Assembly (NCBI GenBank): GCA_023392125.1
Contig: JAEVZS010000022.1
Location: forward strand, 124,001-188,000
Reading direction: 5' to 3'
Source: Bacteroidota bacterium
GTDB taxonomy: Bacteria > Bacteroidota > Bacteroidia > Cytophagales > Cytophagaceae
DNA length: 64,000 nucleotides
In this document: positions 9,466 to 17,619 of the stretch, one piece after another
Numbering within the stretch: the stretch's first letter is position 1
Layout of the letters: the number at the start of each line of letters is the position of its first letter
Position numbers and translations under genes: made by a program
Notes under the pieces: generated by a model
What the model was told of the DNA's origin: nothing
The model's database searches: none
Seen by the model: only the letters and a program-made list of their open reading frames with translations

Positions 9466-10044
9466 TTAAAATTCAACTGTCGGAGCCACATCAGCACCCT
9501 GCTTGGCTTCAAAATACGGCTTGGGTCTGAAGTCAAACCAGCCTGCATAAATCACTGTAGGGAATCTTCTGATTGCAGAGTTATATTCCTGTACAGCTTC
9601 ATTATATTTTCTCCGCTCTACTGAAATTCTGTTTTCAGTGCCTTCAAGCTGAGCCTGCAATGTCAGGAAGTTCTGGTTGGCCTTGAGATCCGGATAGCTT
9701 TCCCTGAGCATCATCAGCTTGCTGAGAGCTCCTGTAAGGCCTTCCTGAGCTCTTTCAAATCTTTTTATATTTTCTTCTGTCAGATTATCGGCATTAAGCG
9801 TAACCTTTGTGGCCTCTGATCTGGCCTGAATCACACCTTCCAGTGTTTGCTTCTCATGACTCGCATAGCCTTTGACTGTATTGACAAGATTGGGTATAAG
9901 ATCGGCTCTGCGCTGATAGGCATTTTCTACATTGGCCCATTGCCCGGAAACCTTCTCCTGCAAGTTTACAGCACGATTATATCCACAGGAACTCATACCA
10001 GCCGAAACAAGAATCAGCAATAAATACAAGAAGTATTTTCTCAT
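9466..10044 (-). CDS. lemA: LemA family lipoprotein
   Basis: 192 aa. The N-terminus MRKYFLYLLLILVSAGMSSC has a lipobox with Cys20, so a lipid-anchored form is predicted. The mature region matches LemA: NLQEKVSGQWANVENAYQRR, LIPNLVNTVKGYASHE, and a long helical segment (LKANQNFLTLQAQLEGTENR) followed by RRKYNEAVQEYN. LemA proteins are exported helical-bundle proteins of unclear role that commonly pair with TPM proteins. It is the first gene of the lemA-TPM-TPM block and is transcribed divergently from the PRPP-synthetase-like gene. Confidence 0.9.
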   Translation of the reverse strand: MRKYFLYLLLILVSAGMSSCGYNRAVNLQEKVSGQWANVENAYQRRADLIPNLVNTVKGYASHEKQTLEGVIQARSEATKVTLNADNLTEENIKRFERAQEGLTGALSKLMMLRESYPDLKANQNFLTLQAQLEGTENRISVERRKYNEAVQEYNSAIRRFPTVIYAGWFDFRPKPYFEAKQGADVAPTVEF

Positions 10045-10177
10045 ACGATCTAAAAGTTTAATTATTTTTTATGATGCTACGTGTAAAAATAAACGGAATA
10101 TATGTAACGAACAATGTAAAAAAACACGGATTTTCTTTTTGTTCTTTCTGCGAATTAACCATAAATTAACATGAAAT

Positions 10178-11098
10178 ATGAGCAAGAAGTTAATTTTCGG
10201 AATTCAGAGCTATCTCTATCTCAGAGACGAGATTGCCCGACTTGGCAATTTTGAGAAAGGCGAAGTAGAAGTTAAATACTTCCCGGATGGCGAGCGTTAC
10301 CAGCGTGTAATAAGTCCATCTGCCGGTCATGATATAATTCTTGTCGGTGGTACCATTACGGATAATGACACACTGGAATTGTACGATCTGGCCTGCGCAC
10401 TGGTAAAATACGGAGCCAGATCTCTTACCCTGGTAATACCCTATTATGGATATTCCACAATGGAGCGCTCCGTTATACCCGGAGAAGTCATAACTGCCAA
10501 AACCAGAGCACGTATTATATCCGTTATTCCCAAATCAAGTCTGGGTAATAAAGTTTTGTTTCTGGATCTGCATTCAGAAGGGATTCCCCAATATCTGGAA
10601 GGCGATCTCAGGCATATTCATTTATATGCCAAATCGCTGATTCTGCAATCTGCCAGAGAACTTGCAGCGACCACACCATTCGTTCTTGCCTGTACAGACG
10701 CCGGAAGGGCAAAATGGGTAGAGTCACTGGCTAATGACCTTGGAGTCAACGGTGCCTTCGTCTTTAAAAGACGTCTGAGCGGTGATCATACAGAGGTTAT
10801 TTCCATATCAGCCGACGTAAAAGACAAATACGTTATTATATATGACGACATGATCCGGACCGGCGGCTCGTTAATAAGCGCCGCAAAAGCCTATAAAGAA
10901 GCCGGTGCCCTGAAAGTTGCAGCAATTACAACACATGGATTGTTTACCAACAATGCTGTACAGCGTATAAAAGACTCCGGACTATTCTCGAAACTGATCT
11001 GTACCAATAGCCATCCTAATGCCGTAAATAATACCGATGATTTTCTGGAAGTCCGTTCCATCGCACCATTATTGACACAGAAACTGACCGAACTATAG
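10178..11098 (+). CDS. Ribose-phosphate pyrophosphokinase (PRPP synthetase)-like protein, divergent paralogue
   Basis: 306 aa covering the whole two-domain PRPP synthetase fold. Visible landmarks are FPDGER (~35-40), PYYGYSTMERS (88-98), DLHSEGI with His132, the flexible-loop KRR (197-199) and the PRPP loop DDMIRTGG (223-230). The ATP-site motif normally reads GYARQDR, so the first Arg and the Gln are replaced (S-T-M-E-R). The PRPP loop has Arg where the classical enzyme has Asp (DDMIDTGG). This is therefore probably not the housekeeping prs but a specialised paralogue. The next gene, a NrtR-like Nudix regulator, starts 10 bp downstream. Prs-like genes with NrtR regulators occur in NAD-salvage operons, but no phosphoribosyltransferase is seen here. 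Confidence 0.75.
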   Translation: MSKKLIFGIQSYLYLRDEIARLGNFEKGEVEVKYFPDGERYQRVISPSAGHDIILVGGTITDNDTLELYDLACALVKYGARSLTLVIPYYGYSTMERSVIPGEVITAKTRARIISVIPKSSLGNKVLFLDLHSEGIPQYLEGDLRHIHLYAKSLILQSARELAATTPFVLACTDAGRAKWVESLANDLGVNGAFVFKRRLSGDHTEVISISADVKDKYVIIYDDMIRTGGSLISAAKAYKEAGALKVAAITTHGLFTNNAVQRIKDSGLFSKLICTNSHPNAVNNTDDFLEVRSIAPLLTQKLTEL

Positions 11099-11108
11099 CA
11101 AATCCGAA

Positions 11109-11804
11109 ATGTATACGTATCCATATCCAAGACCCTCGGTTGCCGGAGACATGGTGGTATTTGCACCGCTTGCCAGCGAATTGCGGATATTGCTGATTCG
11201 CAGGAAAAATCCGCCCTTTCAGGACAGCTGGGCTTTGCCTGGCGGCTTTCTCGAGGAAAAAGAAACAACAGAGCATTGTGCTGTCAGAGAACTACAGGAA
11301 GAAACCGGCATCACCGTAAAGAACCCTCAGCTCGTCGGAATATTCAGTAATCCGGAAAGAGATCCCAGAGGAAGGGTTATATCAGCAGCTTATTATGCTC
11401 TCACCTGTATGCCAGATGAGCCCCCCCGGGCGAGTGATGATGCAGCAGAAGCAAAATGGCACTCTGTCAGGCAGCTCCCTTCAATAGCATTTGATCATAA
11501 ACAGATTATCATCAATGCCCTGGAAAAATTACGGGATTATGCCATTTATAATCCTGTCGGGATAACCCTACTACCGGAATATTTCCATTTTAGCGAACTT
11601 CACGCGCTTTATGAAGCTATATTTGAAAAGCGTATTGTGACCCGTACATTAAAACGGAAATTGAGAAAATATAATTTCATCGTAAGGGCAACCGAAAGCC
11701 CGACATCTCTAAAAAGCTCCTCACAGCTCTTCCGGTTTGATCCGGAGCAGTATGCATTTTATTGCCGAAACACTTTCTTTCTGGATCTGAATGAAAAAGA
11801 ATAA
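11109..11804 (+). CDS. Nudix domain protein with C-terminal winged helix (NrtR-like regulator)
   Basis: 231 aa. The N-terminal Nudix domain has a complete Nudix box at residues 46-68 (G-x5-E-x7-RELQEETGI), so hydrolase activity is possible. The C-terminal region (~150-225: FHFSELHALYEAIF, RTLKRKLRK) matches the winged-helix DNA-binding domain of NrtR/AraR-type Nudix regulators. Known family members sense ADP-ribose or sugar metabolites and repress NAD or pentose genes. It is probably co-transcribed with the PRPP-synthetase-like gene. Its target operator was not found by eye. An intact Nudix box leaves open a hydrolase, a regulator, or both. Confidence 0.8.
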   Translation: MYTYPYPRPSVAGDMVVFAPLASELRILLIRRKNPPFQDSWALPGGFLEEKETTEHCAVRELQEETGITVKNPQLVGIFSNPERDPRGRVISAAYYALTCMPDEPPRASDDAAEAKWHSVRQLPSIAFDHKQIIINALEKLRDYAIYNPVGITLLPEYFHFSELHALYEAIFEKRIVTRTLKRKLRKYNFIVRATESPTSLKSSSQLFRFDPEQYAFYCRNTFFLDLNEKE

Positions 11805-11934
11805 ACTATTTCTTATCGTTGTCATCCTTTTTGTAGTCATTATTGTGGCTTTTACCATACATATGTCCAGCATTACCGTTAAGCCCTGGAACAAAAAAAC
11901 CAATAATGTTCTTGACAAATACAAAGTCAGGTAA
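11791..11934 (+). CDS. Small single-span membrane protein
   Basis: 47 codons. ATG 11791 overlaps the last 14 bp of the Nudix gene in another frame. One strong hydrophobic helix (LFLIVVILFVVIIVAFTI, residues 6-23) follows a basic start (MKKNK), and a short basic tail ends in DKYKVR. Composition and placement look like a genuine coupled small membrane protein, not chance. No family was recognised and the function is unknown. Confidence 0.5.
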   Translation: MKKNKLFLIVVILFVVIIVAFTIHMSSITVKPWNKKTNNVLDKYKVR

Positions 11935-12147
11935 GTTAAAGTTAGGAGTTTTAAGTTTGAAGCTTAACATATAGGATATAGGCTTAAAACGATTGCGGCA
12001 TAGTATTAAGCAGTGGACGGCTTTGCTAAAGAAAAAAGATTGTTCCGGTAATCATGAACGACTGTTCTCGGTTTTCATGTCTCTGCACGAGAAATACACC
12101 CTGTTTTACTTATGCCATCTATGCGCCTAATCCTTCAGGAACGTTAT

Positions 12148-13101
12148 TTACTGCGCGATATTTATTCTTCTCAGAATTGAATCAATCAGGGATCTCGGGG
12201 TGATCCCTTCCGCAGAGGCTTCATAACTAAGGATAATCCGGTGATTAAGCACATCGAAAGCAATCTCTTTAATATCTTCCGGTAACACATAATCCCTTCC
12301 ATGCATATAGGCAACCGCCTTGGCTGCCAGATTCAGGTGTATACTGGCTCTGGGAGATGCTCCATACTGGATATAAGACGCTTCCTCATTCATCCCGTAA
12401 GCAGCAGGCTCTCTGGTTGCAAAAACAATCTCAATTATATATTTCTCAAGTGATTCGGAGATCGTTACATTATTTATTTCCTGGCGGATAGCAACGATGT
12501 CTTCTTTGCTCAGAATTGGTTCGATTCGGTTTTCATACGCCATATTGGACATCCTCCTCATTACTTCCAGCTCCTCCTGCCGCGAAAGATAGCCAACATA
12601 GACTTTCATCATAAAGCGATCCATCTGGGCTTCCGGCAAAGGGTAGGTTCCTTCCTGATCAACCGGATTCTGAGTTGCCATTACAAGGAAAGGTCTGTCT
12701 ATCCGATAAGTCTCATCTCCTATCGAAACCTGCTTTTCCTGCATGGCTTCCAGGAGTGCAGACTGGACCTTGGCCGGAGACCGGTTTATCTCGTCAGCCA
12801 GAATAATATTGGCAAATACAGGTCCTTTTTTTACTTCAAATAGGCCTTTAGCCTGATTGTAGATCATCGTACCAATCACATCCGCAGGCAACAGGTCAGG
12901 CGTAAACTGTATTCTCCGAAACTCCAGCTGCAGCGCTTTGGCAAGTGAATTTATTGTTAAGGTTTTGGCAAGTCCGGGAACTCCTTCAAGCAAAATATGA
13001 CCATTCGTAAACAGACCTACAAGCAAACGGCTAACCATGTACTGCTGCCCGATTACCACTTTACCGACTTCCTTTAAAACGGCTTCAATTCCTGGATTCA
13101 T
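12148..13101 (-). CDS. MoxR family AAA+ ATPase
   Basis: 317 aa, the normal MoxR length. Walker A-like GVPGLAKT (~40-47), Walker B with LADEINR (~103-109), the sensor region ATQNPVDQEGTYPLPEAQMDRF, and a lid domain containing GASPRAS. MoxR ATPases are chaperone-like and usually act with VWA-domain partners on cofactor insertion or envelope stress. Here the gene stands alone: no DUF58 or VWA/Bat genes lie beside it within the window. It converges with the Nudix operon across ~210 bp of apparently empty sequence. Confidence 0.9.
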   Translation of the reverse strand: MNPGIEAVLKEVGKVVIGQQYMVSRLLVGLFTNGHILLEGVPGLAKTLTINSLAKALQLEFRRIQFTPDLLPADVIGTMIYNQAKGLFEVKKGPVFANIILADEINRSPAKVQSALLEAMQEKQVSIGDETYRIDRPFLVMATQNPVDQEGTYPLPEAQMDRFMMKVYVGYLSRQEELEVMRRMSNMAYENRIEPILSKEDIVAIRQEINNVTISESLEKYIIEIVFATREPAAYGMNEEASYIQYGASPRASIHLNLAAKAVAYMHGRDYVLPEDIKEIAFDVLNHRIILSYEASAEGITPRSLIDSILRRINIAQ

Positions 13102-13351
13102 GATTTTATATTATCTGTCTTACAGACCAGAGATACCTCCCCCTTGTTTCTGCGATACTATTTCTGCAATTTTATGATTATTTCAAAAAGTAAAAAAGCA
13201 ACCAACAGAAACATTCATTCGTATATGCGTTTTTCTGCATCGCTTTTTGTATGCGTAAAAAAATTAAATTGACCCAAAACACCCCTATCTGATTTCAGTT
13301 AAAGAGGAACCTAAACCTATTGCTAATTTTTTATAAAAATTTCCTTTTATC

Positions 13352-14887
13352 ATGTTTACAAACAAAGATATTGAGCAGTTTTCGTCTACAGGGATTGAAG
13401 TTGCAGATGTTGAGCAACAATTGAAGCGTTTTCGGGAAGGCTTTCCTTTTTTACCATTAGTCAGGGCCGCTACTATTGGGGATGGCATATTAAAACTGGA
13501 TGAAAATACCGCGGAAGCATACGAGCAATTCTTCAGGGAGCATGCCGGGCGCCTCAGTGTTATGAAGTTTGTTCCTGCTTCAGGGGCAGCCACAAGAATG
13601 TTTAAATCTTTGTTCTCGTTCATGGACAAATACAAGGGTAGTGAAGAGGATTACCAGAAGTACAAAAATGATCAGGGTTTTCAATCAATGTATAATTTCT
13701 TTAGCAAGCTTGAGAGCTTTGCTTTTTATGAAGACCTTGCCGCTGCATATAAGGAACTTTATGATGAGGATATACAAAAAGCGCTTGATCGCAGAAGCTT
13801 TGTACCTATTCTTGATGCTTTACTGGTTCGCGGATTAAAATACGGAGAACTGCCCAAAGGATTACTTAAGTTTCATCGATATGATGATGGCAGTACCCGC
13901 ACTCCGGTAGAAGAGCATATGGTTGAAGCAGCCGAATACGGAAAAGACAGAAACGGTATCGCTAATCTGCATTTCACCGTTTCACCGGAACATAAAGATC
14001 GTTTTATAGAGCTAATCGGCAAGGCCAAATCATTCTATGAGAAACGCTTTGATGTATCCTATACGATTTCTTTTTCTGAACAGAAGAAATCAACCGATAC
14101 AATCGCTGTTGATATGGCCAATGAGCCGTTCAGAGAACCGGATGGTTCAATTCTCTTCAGACCAGCCGGCCACGGAGCCTTGCTTCACAATCTGAATGAG
14201 ATCAAAGACGATCTGATTTTTATAAAAAATATAGACAACGTTGTTCCGGACCGTATTAAGTCGGAAACATATCGTTACAAAAAAATCATTGCCGGAGTAC
14301 TGCTTAGCTTCCAGCAACAAATAGCTGATTATCTGAAAAAGCTTCAAACGCCGGATTTTGGGGATCATTTAGAGGAAATTGATGGCTTTTTGCGAAAAAA
14401 GCTCTGCATCGAGTTTCCTAAAATCTCAGGAGAAGTTGCCCGGGAGTATTATATCCGCAAACTTAACCGTCCGATTCGGGTATGTGGCATGGTAAAGAAT
14501 GAAGGTGAACCAGGCGGCGGGCCATTCTGGGCTAAAAATCCGGATGGCAGTACCAGCCTTCAGGTTGTGGAAAGCGCTCAGATCGACATGGACAATGAGC
14601 AGCAAAAGAATATCTTCAGCCAGGCAACGCATTTCAATCCGGTTGACCTTGTTTGTGGCGTTAAAGATTTTCGGGGTAATAAATTTGATCTGAGTAAGTA
14701 TACAGACCCGGCTACCGGATTTATCAGTTACAAATCCAAGGACGGTAAAGACCTAAAGGCCATAGAGCTGCCCGGATTGTGGAATGGCAGCATGTCTGAC
14801 TGGATTACGATATTCGTAGAGGTACCGATTATAACGTTTAATCCGGTCAAAACCGTCAATGACCTGCTGCGGGACGAACACCAGTAG
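13352..14887 (+). CDS. DUF4301 family protein
   Basis: 511 aa, cytoplasmic by composition, with no signal peptide or membrane helix. The opening (MFTNKDIEQFSSTGIEVADV), the segment FVPASGAATRMFKSL and the segment CGMVKNEGEPGGGPFWA correspond to the Bacteroidota DUF4301 family as I remember it. The motif PASGAATRMF resembles nucleotide-sugar pyrophosphorylase-type glycine-rich loops, which hints at a sugar-phosphate nucleotidyltransferase-like fold, but this is inference. It is a single gene closed by a strong terminator. The glycosyltransferase locus begins just downstream, though the terminator argues against co-transcription. Confidence 0.8.
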   Translation: MFTNKDIEQFSSTGIEVADVEQQLKRFREGFPFLPLVRAATIGDGILKLDENTAEAYEQFFREHAGRLSVMKFVPASGAATRMFKSLFSFMDKYKGSEEDYQKYKNDQGFQSMYNFFSKLESFAFYEDLAAAYKELYDEDIQKALDRRSFVPILDALLVRGLKYGELPKGLLKFHRYDDGSTRTPVEEHMVEAAEYGKDRNGIANLHFTVSPEHKDRFIELIGKAKSFYEKRFDVSYTISFSEQKKSTDTIAVDMANEPFREPDGSILFRPAGHGALLHNLNEIKDDLIFIKNIDNVVPDRIKSETYRYKKIIAGVLLSFQQQIADYLKKLQTPDFGDHLEEIDGFLRKKLCIEFPKISGEVAREYYIRKLNRPIRVCGMVKNEGEPGGGPFWAKNPDGSTSLQVVESAQIDMDNEQQKNIFSQATHFNPVDLVCGVKDFRGNKFDLSKYTDPATGFISYKSKDGKDLKAIELPGLWNGSMSDWITIFVEVPIITFNPVKTVNDLLRDEHQ

Positions 14888-14909
14888 GAAAAGTAATAGC
14901 TCTGAATAA

Positions 14910-14942
14910 AAGAAGGCTGCTCAATGGGCAGCCTTCTTTTAT
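14910..14942 (+). terminator. Intrinsic terminator after DUF4301 gene
   Basis: Perfect 11-bp stem AAGAAGGCTGC / GCAGCCTTCTT (14910-14920 and 14928-14938) with a 7-nt loop, followed by a T-rich stretch. Confidence 0.85.
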
Positions 14943-15024
14943 TTATTTGATTTCATAACTCTGACCACTTTAACAAAAAATATTTTGTCCCGGTTATCCT
15001 AATGAACCAATTACATTGTGAAGT

Positions 15025-15945
15025 ATGGAGGAGCGGGGAAAACCACTGGTCTCAATTATCACTATAAATTATAATAACGTCAGTGTTACGGGGGCCTTAA
15101 TTGAGTCTCTGAAAAAAGTAAGTTATCCGGCTGTAGAAATCATTGTCGTAGACAACGGATCAAGCGAAAATCCAGATCCGCTTAAAGAACAGTATCCTTT
15201 TGTAAAACTCATCAAAACAGGCAGAAATCTCGGATTCGCCGGTGGTAATAATGAAGGATTTAAAGCGGCCGCTGGTGAGTATTTTCTGATGCTGAATAAT
15301 GACACCGAGGTCGATCCCCATTTTATTGAACCCTTAATCGAAAGATTACAGACCGACAAAAGCATCGGAGCGGTCAGCTCTATGCTGATTTATTACAACT
15401 CGGACCATATTATTCAATATGCAGGAAGCACGCCGATCAACAGATTTACAGGGAGAAATAAATATATAGGCCAGAAAGAAAGAGACAACGGTCAATACAA
15501 TCATTGTTGCCCTACTTGTTATGGACATGGAGCTGCCATGATGATTCCCAGACGTGTAGTTGAAGAAGTCGGTCTGATGGCAGATCTGTATTTTCTCTAT
15601 TATGAGGAGCTTGATTTCTGTGAGCGCATACGAAAAGCAGGATATAGTATATGGTACTCAGGCCGGTCAAAAGTGTATCATAAGGAGTCTATGTCTGTGG
15701 GTAAAGAGAGCGCCCTCAAAACCTACTATATGACTCGCAACAGACTCCTGTTTCTACGCAGAAACACCAAAGGTCTGAGCCTGGCAAGCAGCCTTGCCTT
15801 CTTTACATTTGTATCAATTCCCAAAAATACAATCGACTACATTTTCAGAAAGCGTCTCGACTTGCTGAAAGCATTTTTTTCCGGGTATATATGGAACTGG
15901 AACAACGATAAAATACACGATAACCCCAAATTAGAAAAGCTATGA
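15025..15945 (+). CDS. Family 2 glycosyltransferase (rhamnosyltransferase-like)
   Basis: 306 aa GT-A-fold glycosyltransferase. Nucleotide-binding start VSIITINYNN (~9-18), IIVVDNGSSEN (~39-49), a donor/metal site in FLMLNNDTEVD (~91-101) and FLYYEELDFCERIRKAGY (~188-205) with the acceptor-side acidic residues. This is the WcaA/rhamnosyltransferase-type pattern for building surface polysaccharide at the cytoplasmic face. The stop overlaps the next glycosyltransferase by 4 bp (ATGA). Sugar specificity cannot be read from sequence. Confidence 0.85.
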   Translation: MEERGKPLVSIITINYNNVSVTGALIESLKKVSYPAVEIIVVDNGSSENPDPLKEQYPFVKLIKTGRNLGFAGGNNEGFKAAAGEYFLMLNNDTEVDPHFIEPLIERLQTDKSIGAVSSMLIYYNSDHIIQYAGSTPINRFTGRNKYIGQKERDNGQYNHCCPTCYGHGAAMMIPRRVVEEVGLMADLYFLYYEELDFCERIRKAGYSIWYSGRSKVYHKESMSVGKESALKTYYMTRNRLLFLRRNTKGLSLASSLAFFTFVSIPKNTIDYIFRKRLDLLKAFFSGYIWNWNNDKIHDNPKLEKL

Positions 15946-17159
15946 CATTGCTCGATACACTTTATAGTGTGCTATACATATATATGGGTATATCTGTGCT
16001 TTATGCACTGATTTACTCGATCGCCGGAAGATTTGGCAGTATTAAGCCTTCTCCTGCTTATAGCGCGGAAAATCGCTTTGCCGTTTTAATACCCACCTAT
16101 AAATCGGATGAGGTAATACTGGCAACCGCCAAAGATGCTGCGATGCAGAAATACCCTAAAGACAGTTATGAGATTATCGTTATAGCAGATTCCCTGCAGA
16201 CAGCAACCATCGAACAACTCAGAAAGATCCCTGTCAGGGTAATTGAGGTAAGCTTCGAACAGAGTACCAAGGCTAAGTCTCTGAACTATGCATTTGAGGT
16301 TCTGCCGGCAGATGACTTTGATTTTGCACTGATACTTGACGCCGACAATGTCATGTCCAGAGATTTTCTTGCCAGAATCAATGGTAAGCTTAATGAAACC
16401 GGTGTCAAAGCCATACAGGGACACAGGGTGGCCAAAAACCTGAATACCAATTTTGCCATTCTTGATGCTGTGAGCGAAGAAGTAAACAATCACATCTATC
16501 GAAAAGGCCACCGGGTACTGGGTCTCTCAAGCGGCCTGATCGGATCAGGAATGGCCTTTGATTATAAGATGTATAAAGAATTATTGAAGACCATAGATGC
16601 AGTAGGCGGCTTCGACAAGGAATCAGAACTGAAGCTCCTGAGAAACCGGGTAAAGATCGAATATGCCGAAGATGCCCTTGTATTTGATGAAAAAGTAGAA
16701 AACTCCGAGGTCTTTGGCAATCAGCGAAGACGCTGGATGTCTGCCCAGCTTCATTACTTCAGAAGATTCTTTCTTGCCGGTATCATTGATTTATTTACCA
16801 AGGGTAATATAGACTTTTTCGACAAGGCATTTCAGCAGTTCCTGCTTCCCAGAGTTCTCCTTCTTGGGACTATTATTCTTTTTACTTTTCTATCCATACT
16901 AACGGAACTGGCAGGATTTGCCATAGGACCATCTGCTATAAGCTGGCTTATATTACTTGGAGGCTGGTGTTTAGGAATATTACTGGCCATACCTGCTTCT
17001 TTTTACAACAAACGAACCATGCAGGCTGTCGCTCAGTTGCCAAAGGCTGTTATGGTTATGTTTGCAACCCTTTTTAAGTTAAGAGGAGCCAATAAAAAGT
17101 TTATTCATACGCCACATAGCGCAATGTCTGCAGACATAAGGCCAGACGACCAGTCCTGA
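15942..17159 (+). CDS. Membrane family 2 glycosyltransferase (processive type)
   Basis: 405 aa. An N-terminal membrane helix (~5-27) precedes the GT2 domain (FAVLIPTYKSDE, IIVIADS, ALILDADNVMS). The motif NQRRRWMSAQ (~262-271) matches the Q/RxxRW signature of processive enzymes such as cellulose, hyaluronan or poly-GlcNAc synthases. C-terminal helices follow (LLLGTIILFTFLSIL, AISWLILLGGWCLGILLAIP). It is coupled to the upstream glycosyltransferase and terminated by a hairpin 30 bp downstream. The predicted role is membrane polymerisation or transfer in exopolysaccharide synthesis. Confidence 0.85.
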   Translation: MTLLDTLYSVLYIYMGISVLYALIYSIAGRFGSIKPSPAYSAENRFAVLIPTYKSDEVILATAKDAAMQKYPKDSYEIIVIADSLQTATIEQLRKIPVRVIEVSFEQSTKAKSLNYAFEVLPADDFDFALILDADNVMSRDFLARINGKLNETGVKAIQGHRVAKNLNTNFAILDAVSEEVNNHIYRKGHRVLGLSSGLIGSGMAFDYKMYKELLKTIDAVGGFDKESELKLLRNRVKIEYAEDALVFDEKVENSEVFGNQRRRWMSAQLHYFRRFFLAGIIDLFTKGNIDFFDKAFQQFLLPRVLLLGTIILFTFLSILTELAGFAIGPSAISWLILLGGWCLGILLAIPASFYNKRTMQAVAQLPKAVMVMFATLFKLRGANKKFIHTPHSAMSADIRPDDQS

Positions 17160-17188
17160 CACAAAAAAATAATATAATCATTTTGAGA

Positions 17189-17217
17189 AGAGGCAGAGAT
17201 TCTGCCTCTTTTTTTTA
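17189..17217 (+). terminator. Intrinsic terminator after glycosyltransferase pair
   Basis: Perfect 9-bp stem AGAGGCAGA / TCTGCCTCT (17189-17197, 17201-17209) with a 3-nt loop, followed by eight T residues. Confidence 0.9.
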
Positions 17218-17236
17218 CTTATTGATCAATCTCCGG

Positions 17237-17270
17237 AAATACGGTATATTTTTTCATTTCTACCGTATTT
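17237..17270. repeat. 10-bp perfect inverted repeat upstream of the beta-helix gene
   Basis: AAATACGGTA (17237-17246) and TACCGTATTT (17261-17270) are perfect inverse complements separated by 14 bp. It lies 350 bp before the beta-helix lipoprotein gene. It lacks a clean T-tract and is AT-rich with a CGG core, so a regulator operator is as likely as an RNA hairpin. Confidence 0.5.
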
Positions 17271-17619
17271 CTACAACCTGAATCTGCCCCCAATCGTATT
17301 ATTTCCTTTTTTTCGTCTTCATTCCTGCTTTTTATCAAATAAACTTACAACGGTTCATTTATATCTTTCTGCGAAGGAATGGAACTATTATTTATCGGAA
17401 AGATAATCAACTAATCAACAATTAATTAAAAACGCCCCCTCCATATAGTTCCCTCAAAACCTCCTTATACAGACGAAATACCAGACAATTTCTTAGCTGA
17501 CTACTCAAAACCTCAATAATAATAATCGAAAAAGACCTCCCGTTAGGATTAGCACATTCAAAAAGTACAATTCGAAAAGTACAAACTCTAAACAAAAAGC
17601 GAACTTAAAGGAATCAATT
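17271..17619. other. Long AT-rich leader region of the beta-helix lipoprotein gene
   Basis: About 350 bp with no coding feature. It should contain the promoter and untranslated leader of the next gene. A weak -7-like TATCTTTC occurs at 17362-17369 but has no convincing partner box. Near the 3' end AAAAGTACAA is repeated twice in tandem fashion (about 17553-17585). Confidence 0.4.

Noticed and set aside
12035..12075. Hairpin between the Nudix operon and moxR as a terminator
   Set aside because: Only a 6-bp match (CATGAA/TTCATG) with a long loop and no T tract.
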